A stretch of 64,000 bases of DNA from Taxillus chinensis (lineage: Eukaryota; Streptophyta; Magnoliopsida; Santalales; Loranthaceae), in assembly GCA_023512835.1 (NCBI GenBank), contig CM042089.1, positions 14,399,759-14,463,758 of the forward strand. Direction: 5' to 3'. Below are positions 47,919 to 61,100 of the stretch, one piece after another (position 1 is the stretch's first letter; each line of letters starts with the position of its first letter). The position numbers and the translations under genes were made by a program. Below the pieces are notes generated by a model, which made no database searches, was not told where the DNA came from, and saw only the letters and a list, made by a program, of their open reading frames with translations.

Positions 47919-48690
47919 AAGTAAATTCTCAATCCTTGATTTATGAAGGAAGTACCCATAGCAGCTATTTTCTTGAACTCAAAACTTCCGGCATTGAGTT
48001 CCCATATCATAAATAAGATAATCTGATTTTTGGGGATTTTTCTAAGATGTCTAACCCCAATTTCCAAAAAGTCACCACTACAAACTTTTGAGTTTTTCCG
48101 AGATTTTACACTAAAACCCAATTTTCACATTTTGAAAGAGTGGGAATAAATTTTTCTAGTATTTTTCTTTGAATCCAAATGGGAGGTATTTCGTTATTTA
48201 CATTATAACTTAAGAGGCATAATGGTTTACAATGTAAATGTCCGTGGCGCATATGCTGGGCCATAGTGGCACACAGGCCTTAACCTCACGGGAGAACCCA
48301 AACAAGCACGAAGTCATGCCCCATACCTCACACCAACATACTAACATTAGTAAACATGTCATTCTCAACATTTCCTTTAACTGATCATCAGTAAATTCTC
48401 GATCCTTGATTTATAGGAAGTACCCATAAGACTATTTTCTGAACTCAAAACTTCCGGATTGAGTTCCCATATCATAAATAAGATAATCGATTTTTGGGGA
48501 TTTTTCGAGACTTAACCCCAATTTCCAAAAAGTCACCACTACAAACTTTTGAGTTTTCCGAGATTTTACCAAAACCCAATTTTCACATTTTGAAAGAGTG
48601 GGAATAAATTTTTCTAGTATTTTTCTTTTAATCCAATGGGAGGTATTTCGTTATTTACATTAAACTTAAGAGGCATAATGGTTTACAATG
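47919..48690. repeat. Direct duplication of about 300 bp
   Basis: Bases 47919-48237 recur at 48389-48690, beginning AGTAAATTCTC and ending GGCATAATGGTTTACAATG. The copies are otherwise almost identical, but the first copy holds many extra one- or two-base insertions (for example TCTGATTT versus TCGATTT). Between them lie remnants of sequence also seen near 47705-47810. No coding function. Confidence 0.75.
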
Positions 48691-49827
48691 AAGGGGGGGG
48701 GGGGGGGGGGGGATGTGGTGGTTACGATGGTATTGATCCGATCCTGGACTAATCGCTCCAGGATCATCGATCCGATCCGACTAAGTCCGACTGACTAACT
48801 GATCCGACTACAACTTCGACAATCAACGAATTCCTGTTACGTTTCATCATCATTTTTGGCCAAAATTTCGTCTGGAATCAACCCAGCAACCCCCAGGCAC
48901 TCACAAACACGCGTTTTACTAAACAAGGTACATATACAAACTGATTTATATCAGTTCTCAACCACAGATCTTATGCTAAATCATTAGATCTATCCCCAAA
49001 ATTGGGTTTCCCCCCAAACTTAGGGTTCATGCTTAAATTCATAAATCATGATAAGTTCACACATATTCCAAGACAGAATCGAAATAAGAGGTTCAAGGAC
49101 ACCTACCTGGAAGATTATTTGCAATCCACGAGCTCTAATCGCCCCAAAATCGCCAAGTGAAGCTTTTCACCTTCTCTCTCTCTCTCTTGCTCAAACACAC
49201 ACGCACCAAGCAAATAAAGGGATAAGACAGTTTCTTAATTATTTATACTGCTGCCAATAATTGGACTCCCAGCAATAATTGATCTTTCGAACGCAATAAT
49301 TGACCTCTCAAGGTCACAAACTCCAAATTGAGTCAAATTACTGTCAAAACGCTCGAAATGACGAGCACAATACTATTCAGATATTATCACACTCAAAATG
49401 ACCGCCCAAATACAAAATCAACCAATAAACCCCAAAAAAGTCAACAATCGGGTCAAACGGGGCCCCGACTCAGAATCGGGCCCAAGTACTGTCAAAATGC
49501 TCACATCAACGACTACACTACCGTCCAGATAGTTACATTCCCATAGAATGGCTATCTCTCAAAACTACCCAAATACGAGTTTTTACATGGCTAATTTTTT
49601 GTACCACCAATAGAGCCTAGTGTGAGCTTTTTTGTACCCTTGAACTATTCTTTAGCTAAAATTTAACTTTTATTGAGTCAACTGTGAATGCTTTAATGAG
49701 ATATTATCATTTTTCAATACATTAAAAATATTTTTTTCTTTTTCTTTTTCTTCTTATATTTTAACAATTGATAGGTTGTGGTAAAACACCCAATTTTTTG
49801 TAGAACTCACCTAGAAAATACCCATTA
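48691..49827. other. Intergenic DNA, no gene recognised
   Basis: It starts with a G-run (48693-48712). A perfect hairpin, GATCCTGGA...TCCAGGATC, lies near 48745-48775. A CT-rich tract lies at 49173-49190. The stretch around 48960-49200 resembles fragments of plant LTRs in general style, but no borders are found. Confidence 0.5.
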
Positions 49828-50707
49828 GTCTTGGCCCTGACGATGAAGAGGAGACTTGGCCATCCCTACGCAAATTGGTCTTGAACTGGAGCCAGAGCCG
49901 TTCTCCAAATGAGCTCAATACAGAGCGAAACCAGTCTACGTGTGTCCTGATCGATATGGCTTACTCGGAGCATCCACCAGGATGATCGAGTGCCGCATGG
50001 GTGAAAACCCTGACCCTGTGACAAAGTGGTTTCAGAGCGGTTGTGGATCGTATCCAAAAAGCTCGCCGAAGCACTTTCGTGAGAGATATGTGTGGTCCCT
50101 GATCTTACGTTGGGAGGGAGCCCCTAATAGATGGGGGTCGACCAAATGAAGGTATTGCACACATCCCATTCACCATGTTGTTGGCCGCCGAGCCATGGTA
50201 GACTACCCGGTGATGAGATAGAGTGGCATTGTGGGAGTCGAAAGGAGTGCGCCGAACGATCTTGGTTCCTCCGAACTTGCTGGACACAACGAGGGTGTTG
50301 CGAAATCAAGTAGGGGAGGATGTCACGCCTTGAACAGCGTGGTGCTGGCGGGCGTCTCCCAAGTGGCATAGGTGCGTGCTACTTGCGGAGGAATAAGGCA
50401 GAAAGCGTAGTTGGTGCAGACGGGGTAGGCTCCGTGTCAGTACGTGAGGGAGATCGATGGGGCCCCTTTGGAGTTCAAACGTACCAACCCGATTAAATGC
50501 GGGGAGTACACTGCTAGTCTTGGCCCTGACGATGAAGAGAGAACTTGGCTATCCCAACACAAACTGGTCAGGACCTGGAGCCGTTCTCCTAATGAGCCCA
50601 AGATAGGGCGAAGCCAGTCTATGTGTATTCTCGATCGATATGGCTTACTTGGAGTATCCACTAGGGTGATCGAGTGCTGCATGGGTGAAAACCCTGATCC
50701 CGTGACA
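49828..50707 (+). mobile_element. TRIM-like miniature LTR retrotransposon, 5' truncated
   Basis: A complete LTR of 387 bp runs from TGTCACGCCTTG (50321) to CCCGTGACA (50707). The partial left LTR (49828-50023) ends CCTGTGACA and is followed after three bases by TGGTTTCAGAGC (50027-50038), a one-base variant of the tRNA-Met primer site. The internal part is only about 300 bp and ends in the purine tract TAGGGGAGGA (50311-50320) directly before the LTR. No protein is encoded. The layout PBS - 300 bp - PPT - LTR fits a terminal-repeat retrotransposon in miniature. Confidence 0.7.
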
Positions 50708-51400
50708 ACGCTGGTGGGCGTCTCCCAAGTGGCGTAGGTGCGCGCTACTTGCGGAGGGGCAAGACGGAAAGCGTAGCTGGTGCGGACGAGGTAGACTCCA
50801 TGACAGTTTGTGCGAGATCGATGGGGCCCATTCGGAGTTTAGACATACCGACCAGGTTAAATGCGGTGAGTACGCCGCTAGTCTCGGACCTGGCGATGAA
50901 AAGGGAACTTGGCCATCCCTACACAATTGGTCGTGAACTGCAGTTGTTCTCCTGTTAAGCCCAAGGTAGGGCGAAACAAGTCTACGTGTGTCCCGATTGG
51001 TATGGCTTACTTGGAGCATTCACTAGGGTGACCGAGTGCCGCATGGGTGAAAAACCTGACCCTGTGACAAACGCTGGCGGACGTCTCCTAAGTGACACAG
51101 GTGCACGCTACTTGCAGAGGGAGGCTCTACGGCAGTTCGTGCAGGAGATTGATGGAGCCCGTTTGGAGTTCAGATTTACTGACCCGGTTAAATGCGGGGA
51201 GTACGCCGCTAGTCTCGAACATGATGATGAAGAGGAAAATTGGTCATCCCTACACAAATTGATTGGGAACTGTAGCGGTTCTCCTGATGAGCCAAGGCAG
51301 GGGGAAATTCGTCTACGCGTGCCCCGATCGGTATAGCTTACTTGGGGCATCCATCAGGGTAACCGAATGCCTTACGGGTGAAAACCCTAATTCCGTTACA
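50708..51400 (+). repeat. Two further tandem copies of the TRIM LTR (about 360-bp unit)
   Basis: Right after the LTR end, sequence matching LTR bases from about 50345 repeats twice more (50708-51067 and 51068-51400), each ending in the GTGACA/GTTACA end of the LTR. The units lack the first 23 bp of the LTR. The result is a short satellite-like array seeded by an LTR. ORFs predicted on both strands follow the repeat and are not genes. Confidence 0.7.
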
Positions 51401-52229
51401 TTTAGGTATCATATTTTTTTGTTGTGTATAAAATATATATGAATTAAGTGAGGTAATGACACACACAAAACCTATTAATTAACTTTCAATTTTGATCGAT
51501 ATATGTGACAATTATATAATAAAATAAACATTGATTTTTGACACTAAAAAGTAAACTCGTTTTTGCTAATATGGCATGTTTTTGTTTTTTTTTTCAATTC
51601 ATAAACTACATTAGGACACATTAGTCGCGGTGGCAAAAACAATACATCGTTGTACAGCTAAAAGTTTTATAAGAAAATGACCGCGCCAATTAAACTTTTA
51701 AATTGAATGAAAATATCCAAACCTTGAACTCATTTTTGAAACCGGAAAAAATTAATAATGGGACAAAAATGGGAACAAATAATAAATGCAATAAATTTCA
51801 ATGGCCGCAACCTTTTCATCAAGAGACCCAAAAAAAAAAAACTTTCAAAAAAATAAAGAATGAAGAAAAGGACAATATTATTTAGGTATTATAGTTAATT
51901 TTCTTACGTTTTCACTAAGTTTGAAGAAGAGGGACAACTGACAACTTGGCCATATTAGCTCACTGCAAGCTAGATTTGAGGTTGACTCCTCTCCCCCTCC
52001 CTCTCCTTCTCCTCTGGATCTCTATCTCAAATATATTAACTCCAACCCTTTACTTCATTCCATTTTTTTTAAAAAAAGTTTTGGAGTCCTATAATGATTC
52101 AAATGAGTGCAACTGCAGAGCCTTTGTAGACCTTAACTCCTTCCCTTTTGTTCATTCCCTTATTATTATTATTTTAAAGTCCAGAAATGACCCAAATGAG
52201 TGCAACTGCAGTGCTTTTATAGACCACCC
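51401..52229 (+). other. AT-rich upstream region of the kinase gene, with a 50-bp promoter duplication
   Basis: Largely AT-rich without ORFs. Bases 52080-52132 and 52178-52228 form an imperfect direct repeat around CAAATGAGTGCAACTGCAG, ending in CTTT(G/T)(T/A)TAGACC. The second copy contains TTTTATAG, which could act as a TATA element about 100-400 bp before the presumed 5' UTR. Confidence 0.5.
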
Positions 52230-53263
52230 CCTCCTCTCCCTCCCCTCTGTTTCCTCCATTGCAACGCAAGCTTTGTTTCCAGCCTTTTGAGGCCACCCAT
52301 CCGAACTGCTCACACACAGAAGCCACAAAACATCACTCCCCGCTCCTTTTCTGCCCCTTTGAAATCATCAGCACCTTGAATCACTAATTCAATCTCTCAC
52401 TTTTGTCTGCTCTTGCAGAACATTTGTTTTATCTTTCTCTGCATTCCTTCTGCCCCACTTCAGGCCAGATTAGTCTCTGCTTGTAAATCACTACTCCGCA
52501 GCTCTTTTTAGCCTTTGGGGCATCTGGGTCTCGCTGGGTCGGTGCTGATTCCAGGTCTACATTGGTCTGCCTATGCCTCTTGAGTCTCTATTGGGCAAAA
52601 ACAGAAAAGCCCCTTATTTGCGTTTGTGGGTTCTCAAGACAAAAGATCGATGGGGCTAAGTTAGATCACTGTGAAAAGGTAAATGCCGTCTTTATTTTGT
52701 TGAAGATCTGACTCTCTTTAGTTGTCTTTTACTTGGATCACAAGTCATGCTTTGTTAGATTCAGATTTCGTTTTTGTGTTTTGGGCCATTTTTTATGTGG
52801 AATATGTATACCCCCCTATCATGGGATATTGGATTTGTGTGATTTATGACTGGTTCATCTTAGTTTCTAATGGATTTTATTTTTCCTGATTCATTAGATG
52901 TCGTAATTGGAAGTGGCTAGATTAGGTTTTGGAAACGGGAATCTCTATGTCTCTTCAAATTTCCAGCGCTGTAGCATTTTGATTCCTAGAAATTTGTCAT
53001 AGTTTGTTTAATTTAATTTGCCTTTGGAATTTAAGACAAAGATGTGTTCTGTGAAACGTCATTAGAAATATAGAATCTTGGAACCTGGTGTGTACATTCA
53101 TGGTAAGTTTATGATAATTGTTGCCCATTGTGATGTTTGTAAAGTTTTATGATCATTTTTGATGTCCAGGTGGAGTTGGGTAGGCCTTGGCTACCCCAAA
53201 CATAGTCGGACAGAGCATAAATCTATATTTTTTTCATACAAAGAAACTGGAGTTTGGCTGGAA
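52230..53263 (+). promoter_or_regulatory. 5' UTR of the kinase gene with a probable leader intron
   Basis: A CT-rich tract typical of plant 5' leaders spans about 52230-52620. GTGAAAAG/GTAAATG gives a good splice donor at 52679. Possible acceptors before the start codon are at 53169 (TCCAG/G) or nearby. The bases before the ATG at 53264 read TTTGGCTGGAA. The exact transcript start and acceptor cannot be fixed from sequence alone. Confidence 0.5.
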
Positions 53264-55109
53264 ATGTCACCTGAGGGTTCATTGAACGCAGACTTATCAA
53301 AGAAGACATCATTTTTGGGTCTAAAGTTATGGGTTTTGATTGGTATATGTGTTGGAACCTTTATAGTTTTCATTCTCTGTCTCTTATCTGTATGGATCAC
53401 ATTTAGAAGGAAATCTAGACGGACCGTAGAGAAATTTTCCCATTCACAGATACCCATGGTGTCGAAGGACATCAAAGTTGACAAGGTTGGTACTCAGAAT
53501 TGCTATGATCAGCATGAAAGATATTACCTTCCCGTTGATGATAATTTGGCCCATAAAAATTCCGAGAAACTGTCAGTTCATTTGGGTAGGAGCAAATCAA
53601 GTGAACCTGATAACATCAGCCAGTGCAGCTCCATATATCATCATGAGAGGGCTTGTAGTTCCCAGTCTGGGGAAGAAGGAGCCTTTGGGATGATTCGGAA
53701 GCAACCTTCCTATGGGCTTGTCTCAGCTTCTCCATTAATTGGATTACCTGAAGGATCACATCTTGGATGGGGTCATTGGTTCACTCTTCGGGATCTTGAG
53801 TTCGCCACAAACCGTTTTTCATCAGAGAATGTGGTTGGTGAGGGAGGATATGGTGTTGTATTTAGGGGTATGCTTATCAATGGAACTGAAGTTGCAGTGA
53901 AAAAGCTTTTCAATAACATGTAAGGATATTCCATAGGACATTCTCTATGTTTCTACAATGCTCTTGGTAAAATATTACTGTCAATGTAATGTAATGTTCA
54001 AATTGGTTTATAGGGGGCAGGCTGAAAAAGAATTTCGGGTTGAAGTTGAGGCTATAGGTAATGTTCGACATAAGAATCTTGTGCGGCTTTTGGGATATTG
54101 TGTTGAAGGTGTTCATAGGTAAGACGCTGTTCACTGTTCATTATATAATTTACTTTAGTAACTATCTCCTACTTTAGAAATTGTCATTCTTCTGTTTAGG
54201 ATTTGCTTGAGCTGTTGTTTTGATTCCATACTAAACCTCATTGATGTGTTATAGGATGCTGGTATATGAATATGTGAACAATGGAAACCTAGAACAATGG
54301 CTTCATGGGGGTGTGCACCAACATGGTTCCTTAACTTGGGAGGCTCGCATGAAGGTCATGCTTGGCACTGCTAAAGCGTGAGTTTGTTGAATTCAGTGCC
54401 TGTCCTATGCCATCAAAAGCCTTTACTACCTGTCACCCACAGGATTTCCGTTTGGTGCCTTTCCATTTTTCAGTTTGGTGCCTTTCCTGGATATCCTTAC
54501 CTCTTGGAAATTTTATAAAATTAATGGTTCAAAGGTGGAGATGTTTCTAAACAAAGCCATCAATTCCACATTGAGATGCCTACCTATATCGATGCTGTCT
54601 AGGGTTCAATTTACTCCCAAATTTAAGATATTGAATGTTGGAATTAAAAATCTAATACAAAATTTTGGAATACAGGTTGGCTTATTTGCATGAAGCAATA
54701 GAACCCAAAGTTGTACATCGAGACATTAAATCCAGCAACATCTTGATTGATGATGAATTCAATGCCAAAGTTTCTGACTTTGGATTGGCTAAGCTCATGG
54801 ATTCTGGAGAAAGTCACATAACTACCAGGGTAATGGGAACATTTGGGTAATGTGTGCTAACCTCTTTGGCTGTTGTAGTCTTCTCCGTTCTCTCTGAAGA
54901 CTTGAGAGCCTCAGGAAACTAATATTCTTTTTGTGAATCAGCTATGTGGCACCAGAATATGCTAATAGTGGCATGTTGAATGAGAAAAGTGATGTTTACA
55001 GCTTTGGTGTCTTACTGTTAGAGGCAATTACAGGAAGGGACCCTGTGGACTATAGCCGCCCTGCCAATGAGGTGTGAGATCTTTAAATCAAGAGTTATTT
55101 GTTAATTTG

Positions 55110-55148
<39 letters not shown>

Positions 55149-58100
55149 GTTGAGTGGTTCTTTTGTTAATTTGAAAATGGATAATGTGATTATCAGTAAA
55201 AATGTTTTTGACATAATTAATGTTGGCAGGTTAATCTTGTGGAGTGGCTTAAAATGATGGTAGGAACAAGAAGAGCCCAGGAAGTTGTGGACCAGAACCT
55301 TGAAACCAAACCTGCATCACGTGCCCTAAAACGTGCCCTTTTGGTTGCTCTTAGGTGTGTTGATCCTGATTCTAACAAGAGGCCCGCAATGGGTCAGGTT
55401 GCACAAATGCTTGAAACTGATGAACACCCATTCCATGAGGTGCCAATCAATCCCTTGTAGCATTTCTTGTTCTTTGCTTTTTTTTTTTCTATGGTCAATT
55501 TATCCTGTATCTGCATTTCTATGTTATGGTAATGTATGGTCCAATTTATTGCTTATATATTTACAATGGACCTTATGCCTGATCCATCTTAAGAACATTA
55601 TCCCCTGACAGAACAAAAGTTTTTGTTTGTTCTTATAATGTGACGGTTCATCTGAGAATCATGATAGACATTACTTCCTTTGTTTGATATTAATATGAAG
55701 GCACATAAATCTATATTGTTTCCTCAGTCATATTATTTGATTAAACTTTGATTATTAATACTAGTTGCTTACTCGTTCATTCACACCTTGGCTAGTTTGC
55801 TTTCAAAAAAATTATAATTGTAGTGACTAGGGATGGCATACATTTTTTTTCGAGCATTAAATGTGAGAATAAACATTTCCAACATGTAAAGAATATTATA
55901 GATTTTAATTATGTTCTTTATCTTATGAATATATATTTAAGCGGAAGCAATAAAATAGAATCAATATAAATACCTTGGGCCATTGCTATTTGTATTTGAT
56001 TAGAGATCATGTTCTCGTTTAAATTAGTTGTCTGAAATTTCAGTTGACCTTCAGTCGACTACCTTCAATTTCTTTGATCGGGTGCTATTCATTCAAATTA
56101 GTCATCTGAAATTTGAAACGACCACCTCTAATTTTTTGCAATTGACCAATTTTATTTTCCCATGAGTGATTGATTCAATGAACTCGAATATCCTTTCTTC
56201 TTGTTGATTCCTTAATTCTAATAGCTTGTTTATAAGTCCTTTTACTCAATTTTAGATGGTGTTATTCAATAGGAGAATAAGTTTGATTAACCATCATATT
56301 AGCCAAGAAAAACAAAATATTATCATCTGTATTTTTGTTCCAGCCATCATGGAGAAATTATAATACGTATGAATTAAAAGTGGGGATTATAGAACATGGG
56401 AAGAAGGATTGATAGTTATCAATTCATGAATTATTGCCAAAACAAATTAGATGATTGTTACTAATCTATGACAATTACGAATCCACGAGCTACCAAAATG
56501 GATCACGTTAAACTTAATAATAATATTCACTTATTATTATTTATGGCCAATATTCTCCCACTTGATCCATTTATGATTGAGATATAATATATGAATCATA
56601 GCAACAAAAACTCTTAAAATGAGAATTAATCTTTCATGTATCATGACATATCGAAAAATTAATACACCACACACTTAGCTTAATGAGCAAATCTTATGTT
56701 TTATTCTAGGTTTAAACAAAATGATATTTCTCAATTTAATTCATAAATTGTACATAATTTTAAAATGAGAAAATTATCAAATGTAATAAAGGTTCAATAT
56801 GAATGTACTACATAATTGGTCCAAGTTCCATCTTATCACATGATCCTTGAAAGTCTTAATTTGCATGCCTTTAGTCAAGGGATCAACAATATATTCGATG
56901 ATCACTTTTCTTTCTTGAACACGTTCCTTCACGACTAGATACTTTATGTCGATATGCTTATTTCGACTTCCACTCCTATTATTCTTAGTCATAAAAATAG
57001 TAGCAGCTGAATTGTCACAATACATTCTTATCGGCCAATTAATAGAATCAACAACTTTAAACCCGGATATGAAATCTTTCAACCAAACACCATGTGAGGT
57101 AGTCTCAAAGCAAGAAATAAACTTCGATACCATAATAGAACTAGCCGTCAAGGTTTGCTTTGCACTTTGCCAAGTTACGATACCATCAACTAGCATGAAC
57201 ACATATCCTGACGTGGATTTAAGTGAATCATTACAGCCACCGTAATCGGAGTCTGAATAGCCTTCCACTTCAAAATTATCAGTCTGTCTATACATAAGCA
57301 TGCAATCCTTAGTTCTCTTAAGGTACCTCATCACTTTTTTTCAGCCTTCCAGTGATCAATCCATGGATTACTCTGACATTGTTCTAATACTCCAACTGCA
57401 TATGTAATATTTGGTTTGGTACAGACCTGAGCATACATAATGCTACCAATAGCTGAAGCATATGGAACATTTTTCATCTGTTCCCATTCTGTCATTCCTA
57501 GGGTATTGATTCAAACTGAATTGGTCATCCTTCACAATTGGTGATACATTTGGTGAACAATATTCCATTTTGAATCTTTAAAGTACTTTATTGATATAGG
57601 CCTCTTGAGACAATTCTAAAATGCCTCGATATCTATCTCTATGGATCTTAATGCCAATGACATAAGATGCTTCTCTCATATCTTTTATATCAAAGTTACT
57701 TGAAAGGAATTATTTCACTTCATGCAACAACCCTTTATCATTGGTTGCAAGTAAAATATTATCCACATATAACACAAGAAAACAAACTCTACTCCCATTA
57801 ATCTTAAGATATATATATATTCATCCATAATATTTTCTTCGAAACCAAATGAAGTAATTATTGTATGGAATTTCTTATACCATTAAAGATATGGGAGAGA
57901 CATCTTATGCAATTGGCATTAAGGATTTATTTAGCTTACAAATCAAAGATTTATTTAATTTGTATGAAATTTCTTATACCATTAAAGATATGAGAGAGAT
58001 ATCTTATGCAATTGGCATTAAGGAGGGAAGCTTGTTTTAATCTATTTAGCTTACAAATCAAATGTTCACTTTCATTAGAGGAGAAACCTTCAGGTTGTTT

Positions 58101-61100
58101 CATATATAAACCTTTTCCTCTAAATCATCATTGAGGAATGTAGTTTTCACATGCATTTGATGCAGCTCGAAATTAAAATGAGCTACTAATGCCATAATAA
58201 TGCGAAGAGGATCTTTCTTTGAGACAGGAGAAAAGGTCTCTATATAATCGATTCCTTCTCTTTGAGTGAATCTTTTAGTAATGAGTCTTGCCTTATATCT
58301 ATCGATCTTATCAAGTGAGTCTCTTTTTGTTTTGAAAATTCACTTGCATCCAATGGTTTTTATACTATCAGACAACTTGATGAGATCCCAAATTCGATTA
58401 TATGTCATCTCATCTTTCATAGCATTCATTCATAAGTTTGAATATGTAAAACTTATGGCTTGTGAAAACGACAAAGGGTCATTATCAACTTTAACATTAC
58501 AATCCGATTCTTGCAAGTACACTTCGTAATCATCAGAAATAGCTGATCGCCTTTCATGAGTAGATTTTCTTAATGGAACTTTTTCATTTTTATAATGAAC
58601 TGATTTGTCATTTACAATATGATCTATTAGATTTCGATCAACAAGTTGTGAAATTTCTATATTTGATTGTCTAACACTCGATTGAACTTGAGGAGTGTGA
58701 ACGACAATCAACCTATTACTTGATTGAGAAGGTGGAACTGCATAGTGGTCCTTTTCCGGAACAATATCCCGAAATTGATCACTCCCATTGATCAAATCAT
58801 TCTCAAGAAAATTAGCATTTCTTGATTCCATAATCCTTATGCTGTGTGAGGGACAATAGAGTCTATAACCTTTAGACTTTTTGGCATATCCATTGAAATA
58901 CCCACTAATAGTCCTTGGGTCAAGTTTTTTCTCTTGCGGGTTGTAAATTCTCACTTCTGACGGACATCCCCAAATGTGTATATGTTGCAAACTTGGTTTC
59001 CAACTTTTGAATAACTCAAAAGATGTCTTAGAGACAATCTTAGAAGGAATTCGATTTAATATATACGTTGCTGTCTTAAGAGTATCAATCCACAAAAATG
59101 ATAGAAGTTCAACATTACCTCTCGATTTCTTCTTTCCGCTACGCTATTTTAATCTGGAGAACTAGGCATAGTGCATTAGGCAACAATTCCATGCTCTTAA
59201 AGAAATTTAGCAAATTGACTAAGCATTTGTCTGTTCTCAGTGTATCTACCGTGTACTCTCCACCTCAATCTAATGTTACGATTTTAATGTGCTTACCACT
59301 TTGATTATTTATTTTAACCTTAAACAATTTAAAGACATTTAAAGCTTCATCCCTTGAATGAAGTAAGTAGAGATACATATATTGCGAATAATCGTCTATG
59401 AAGGTAATAAAGTATTTCAGATCATTAGCATTCATGTCCGGACAACAAATGTCCGTGTGTATGATTTCTAAAAGTCAGAATTTCTTTTGACACCAACTTT
59501 GTGTTTATTAGTTTGCTTTCCTTTAATGCAACTATCACAAGTAGCAAAGTCAGTAAAGTCTAGAGTATCAAAATACCTTCCTTTACTAATTTCTTAACTC
59601 TCTCAATGGAGATGTGTTCCAATCTCCGGTGCCATAGAAAAGAGGAATTTTCATTCATAATATATTTTTTTAAATCAATATTAACATACATAGAATTATT
59701 ATGAGTGGTATTATTTTGCAAGTTAAGATGAAATAAATTATCAGATAATCTATCATAGCTAATAACTTCAGAATTTTTGATAATATTGAAATTGGAGTCT
59801 GCAAAATTAAATAAAAATTCAAAAGATAATAGTCCAGACATTAAAATCAAATTCCTTGTAAAATTAGGAATATAGAACGTTTTTTCTAAATGTAAAGTGA
59901 AATCATTACTTACAACCAAATTGTATATCTTAATGACTTCCACATGGGAAGCTATCTTGTCGCTTGAATAGATAAATCTTTCATTGTCCACCAGTTTCCT
60001 TAGGTTTGTCATACCTTGTAAGATTTTTATAACATGGATTGTAGTTCTAGTATCAATTCACCATGTATCATGATTAACATTAACCATATTAGATTCATAA
60101 CAAACAAATGTTAGAAAATTACCTTTCTTCTTAAGTCAAGTTTTAAACTTAACGCAGTCCTTTATGTATCTTTTCTTTTTATAAAAGTAATACTTTGACT
60201 CTTCCTTTATAACTTGATTTACATGATCTTTTTCTTTTCCTTTTCCTTAATGTGATTTTTTTTCTTCTTTGAAAAAGTTGTAGTAAAGTTCACCTTTTCA
60301 TCCTCTTCTATTTAGAATCTACCTTCCTATTGAGCACACATGGTCATAAGCTCATTAATTGACCATTTGTCCTTATATGTGTTATAAGAGATCTTAAATG
60401 GGGCATATTGTTGAGATAGAGTGCACAAAATAAAATGGACAATGAAGGATTCTGACATGTTAACTTCTAAAGTTTGAAGTTGAGCTGTTATATCCCTCAT
60501 GCGCATGATATAATCACACACTCCTTTAACCTCATTGTGCTTCATGAATGAGAACTTCATAATTAAGGTGCTGGCGAGAGCCTTATCATAGGATACAAAC
60601 TGCTCATCGATAGCTTTAAGAAGATCCTTGACCTTACTGTGCTGAATAACTGAACCTCGAATGCTAGCACTAATATTAGTCTTGATGAACATAACTGAGA
60701 GACGATTATATCGCTTTCACTTTTCATAAAGATTAATCGCATTTGGAGTATTAATCTTCGTTATGCTAGGCGGTTCATCTTTCCGAATAGCATAGTTAAT
60801 ATTCATTCATCCTAAATGCAGTAACATTATTTCCTTCTACACCTTATAGTTATCATATCTTAATTTAGGAATATTACATTTAATATCAGAAATATTTTCA
60901 GGTAAAATTACTGCAAACAAAATAAACATGCTTATTAACAAAGTTTAAAATTTTAACTTTTATCACAATTTACTAATATAAATTATGCTAATATGAATCT
61001 AGTGACATAAAACTTGTATGTGGGCTAAAGTACATTCAAATTAGATTCATAATATAACCTTATAATGAAGCCATCAAATCATTATTTTTCAATCCTTGTG

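Noticed and set aside
49866..51350. Several ORFs of 60-124 codons on both strands
   Set aside because: They repeat with the 360-bp LTR-derived unit, are open in both orientations and match no family.
53159..53263. Upstream in-frame start of the kinase ORF at 53159
   Set aside because: The extra 35 residues are not like kinase N-termini of this group and probably come from the leader intron and 5' [17 protein letters not shown] at 53264 fits the family.
55230..55460. Kinase ending with a stop at 55458-55460
   Set aside because: The last codons after CATGAG read intron sequence. A GT donor and a matching acceptor with the conserved tail at 62532 give a better gene model.
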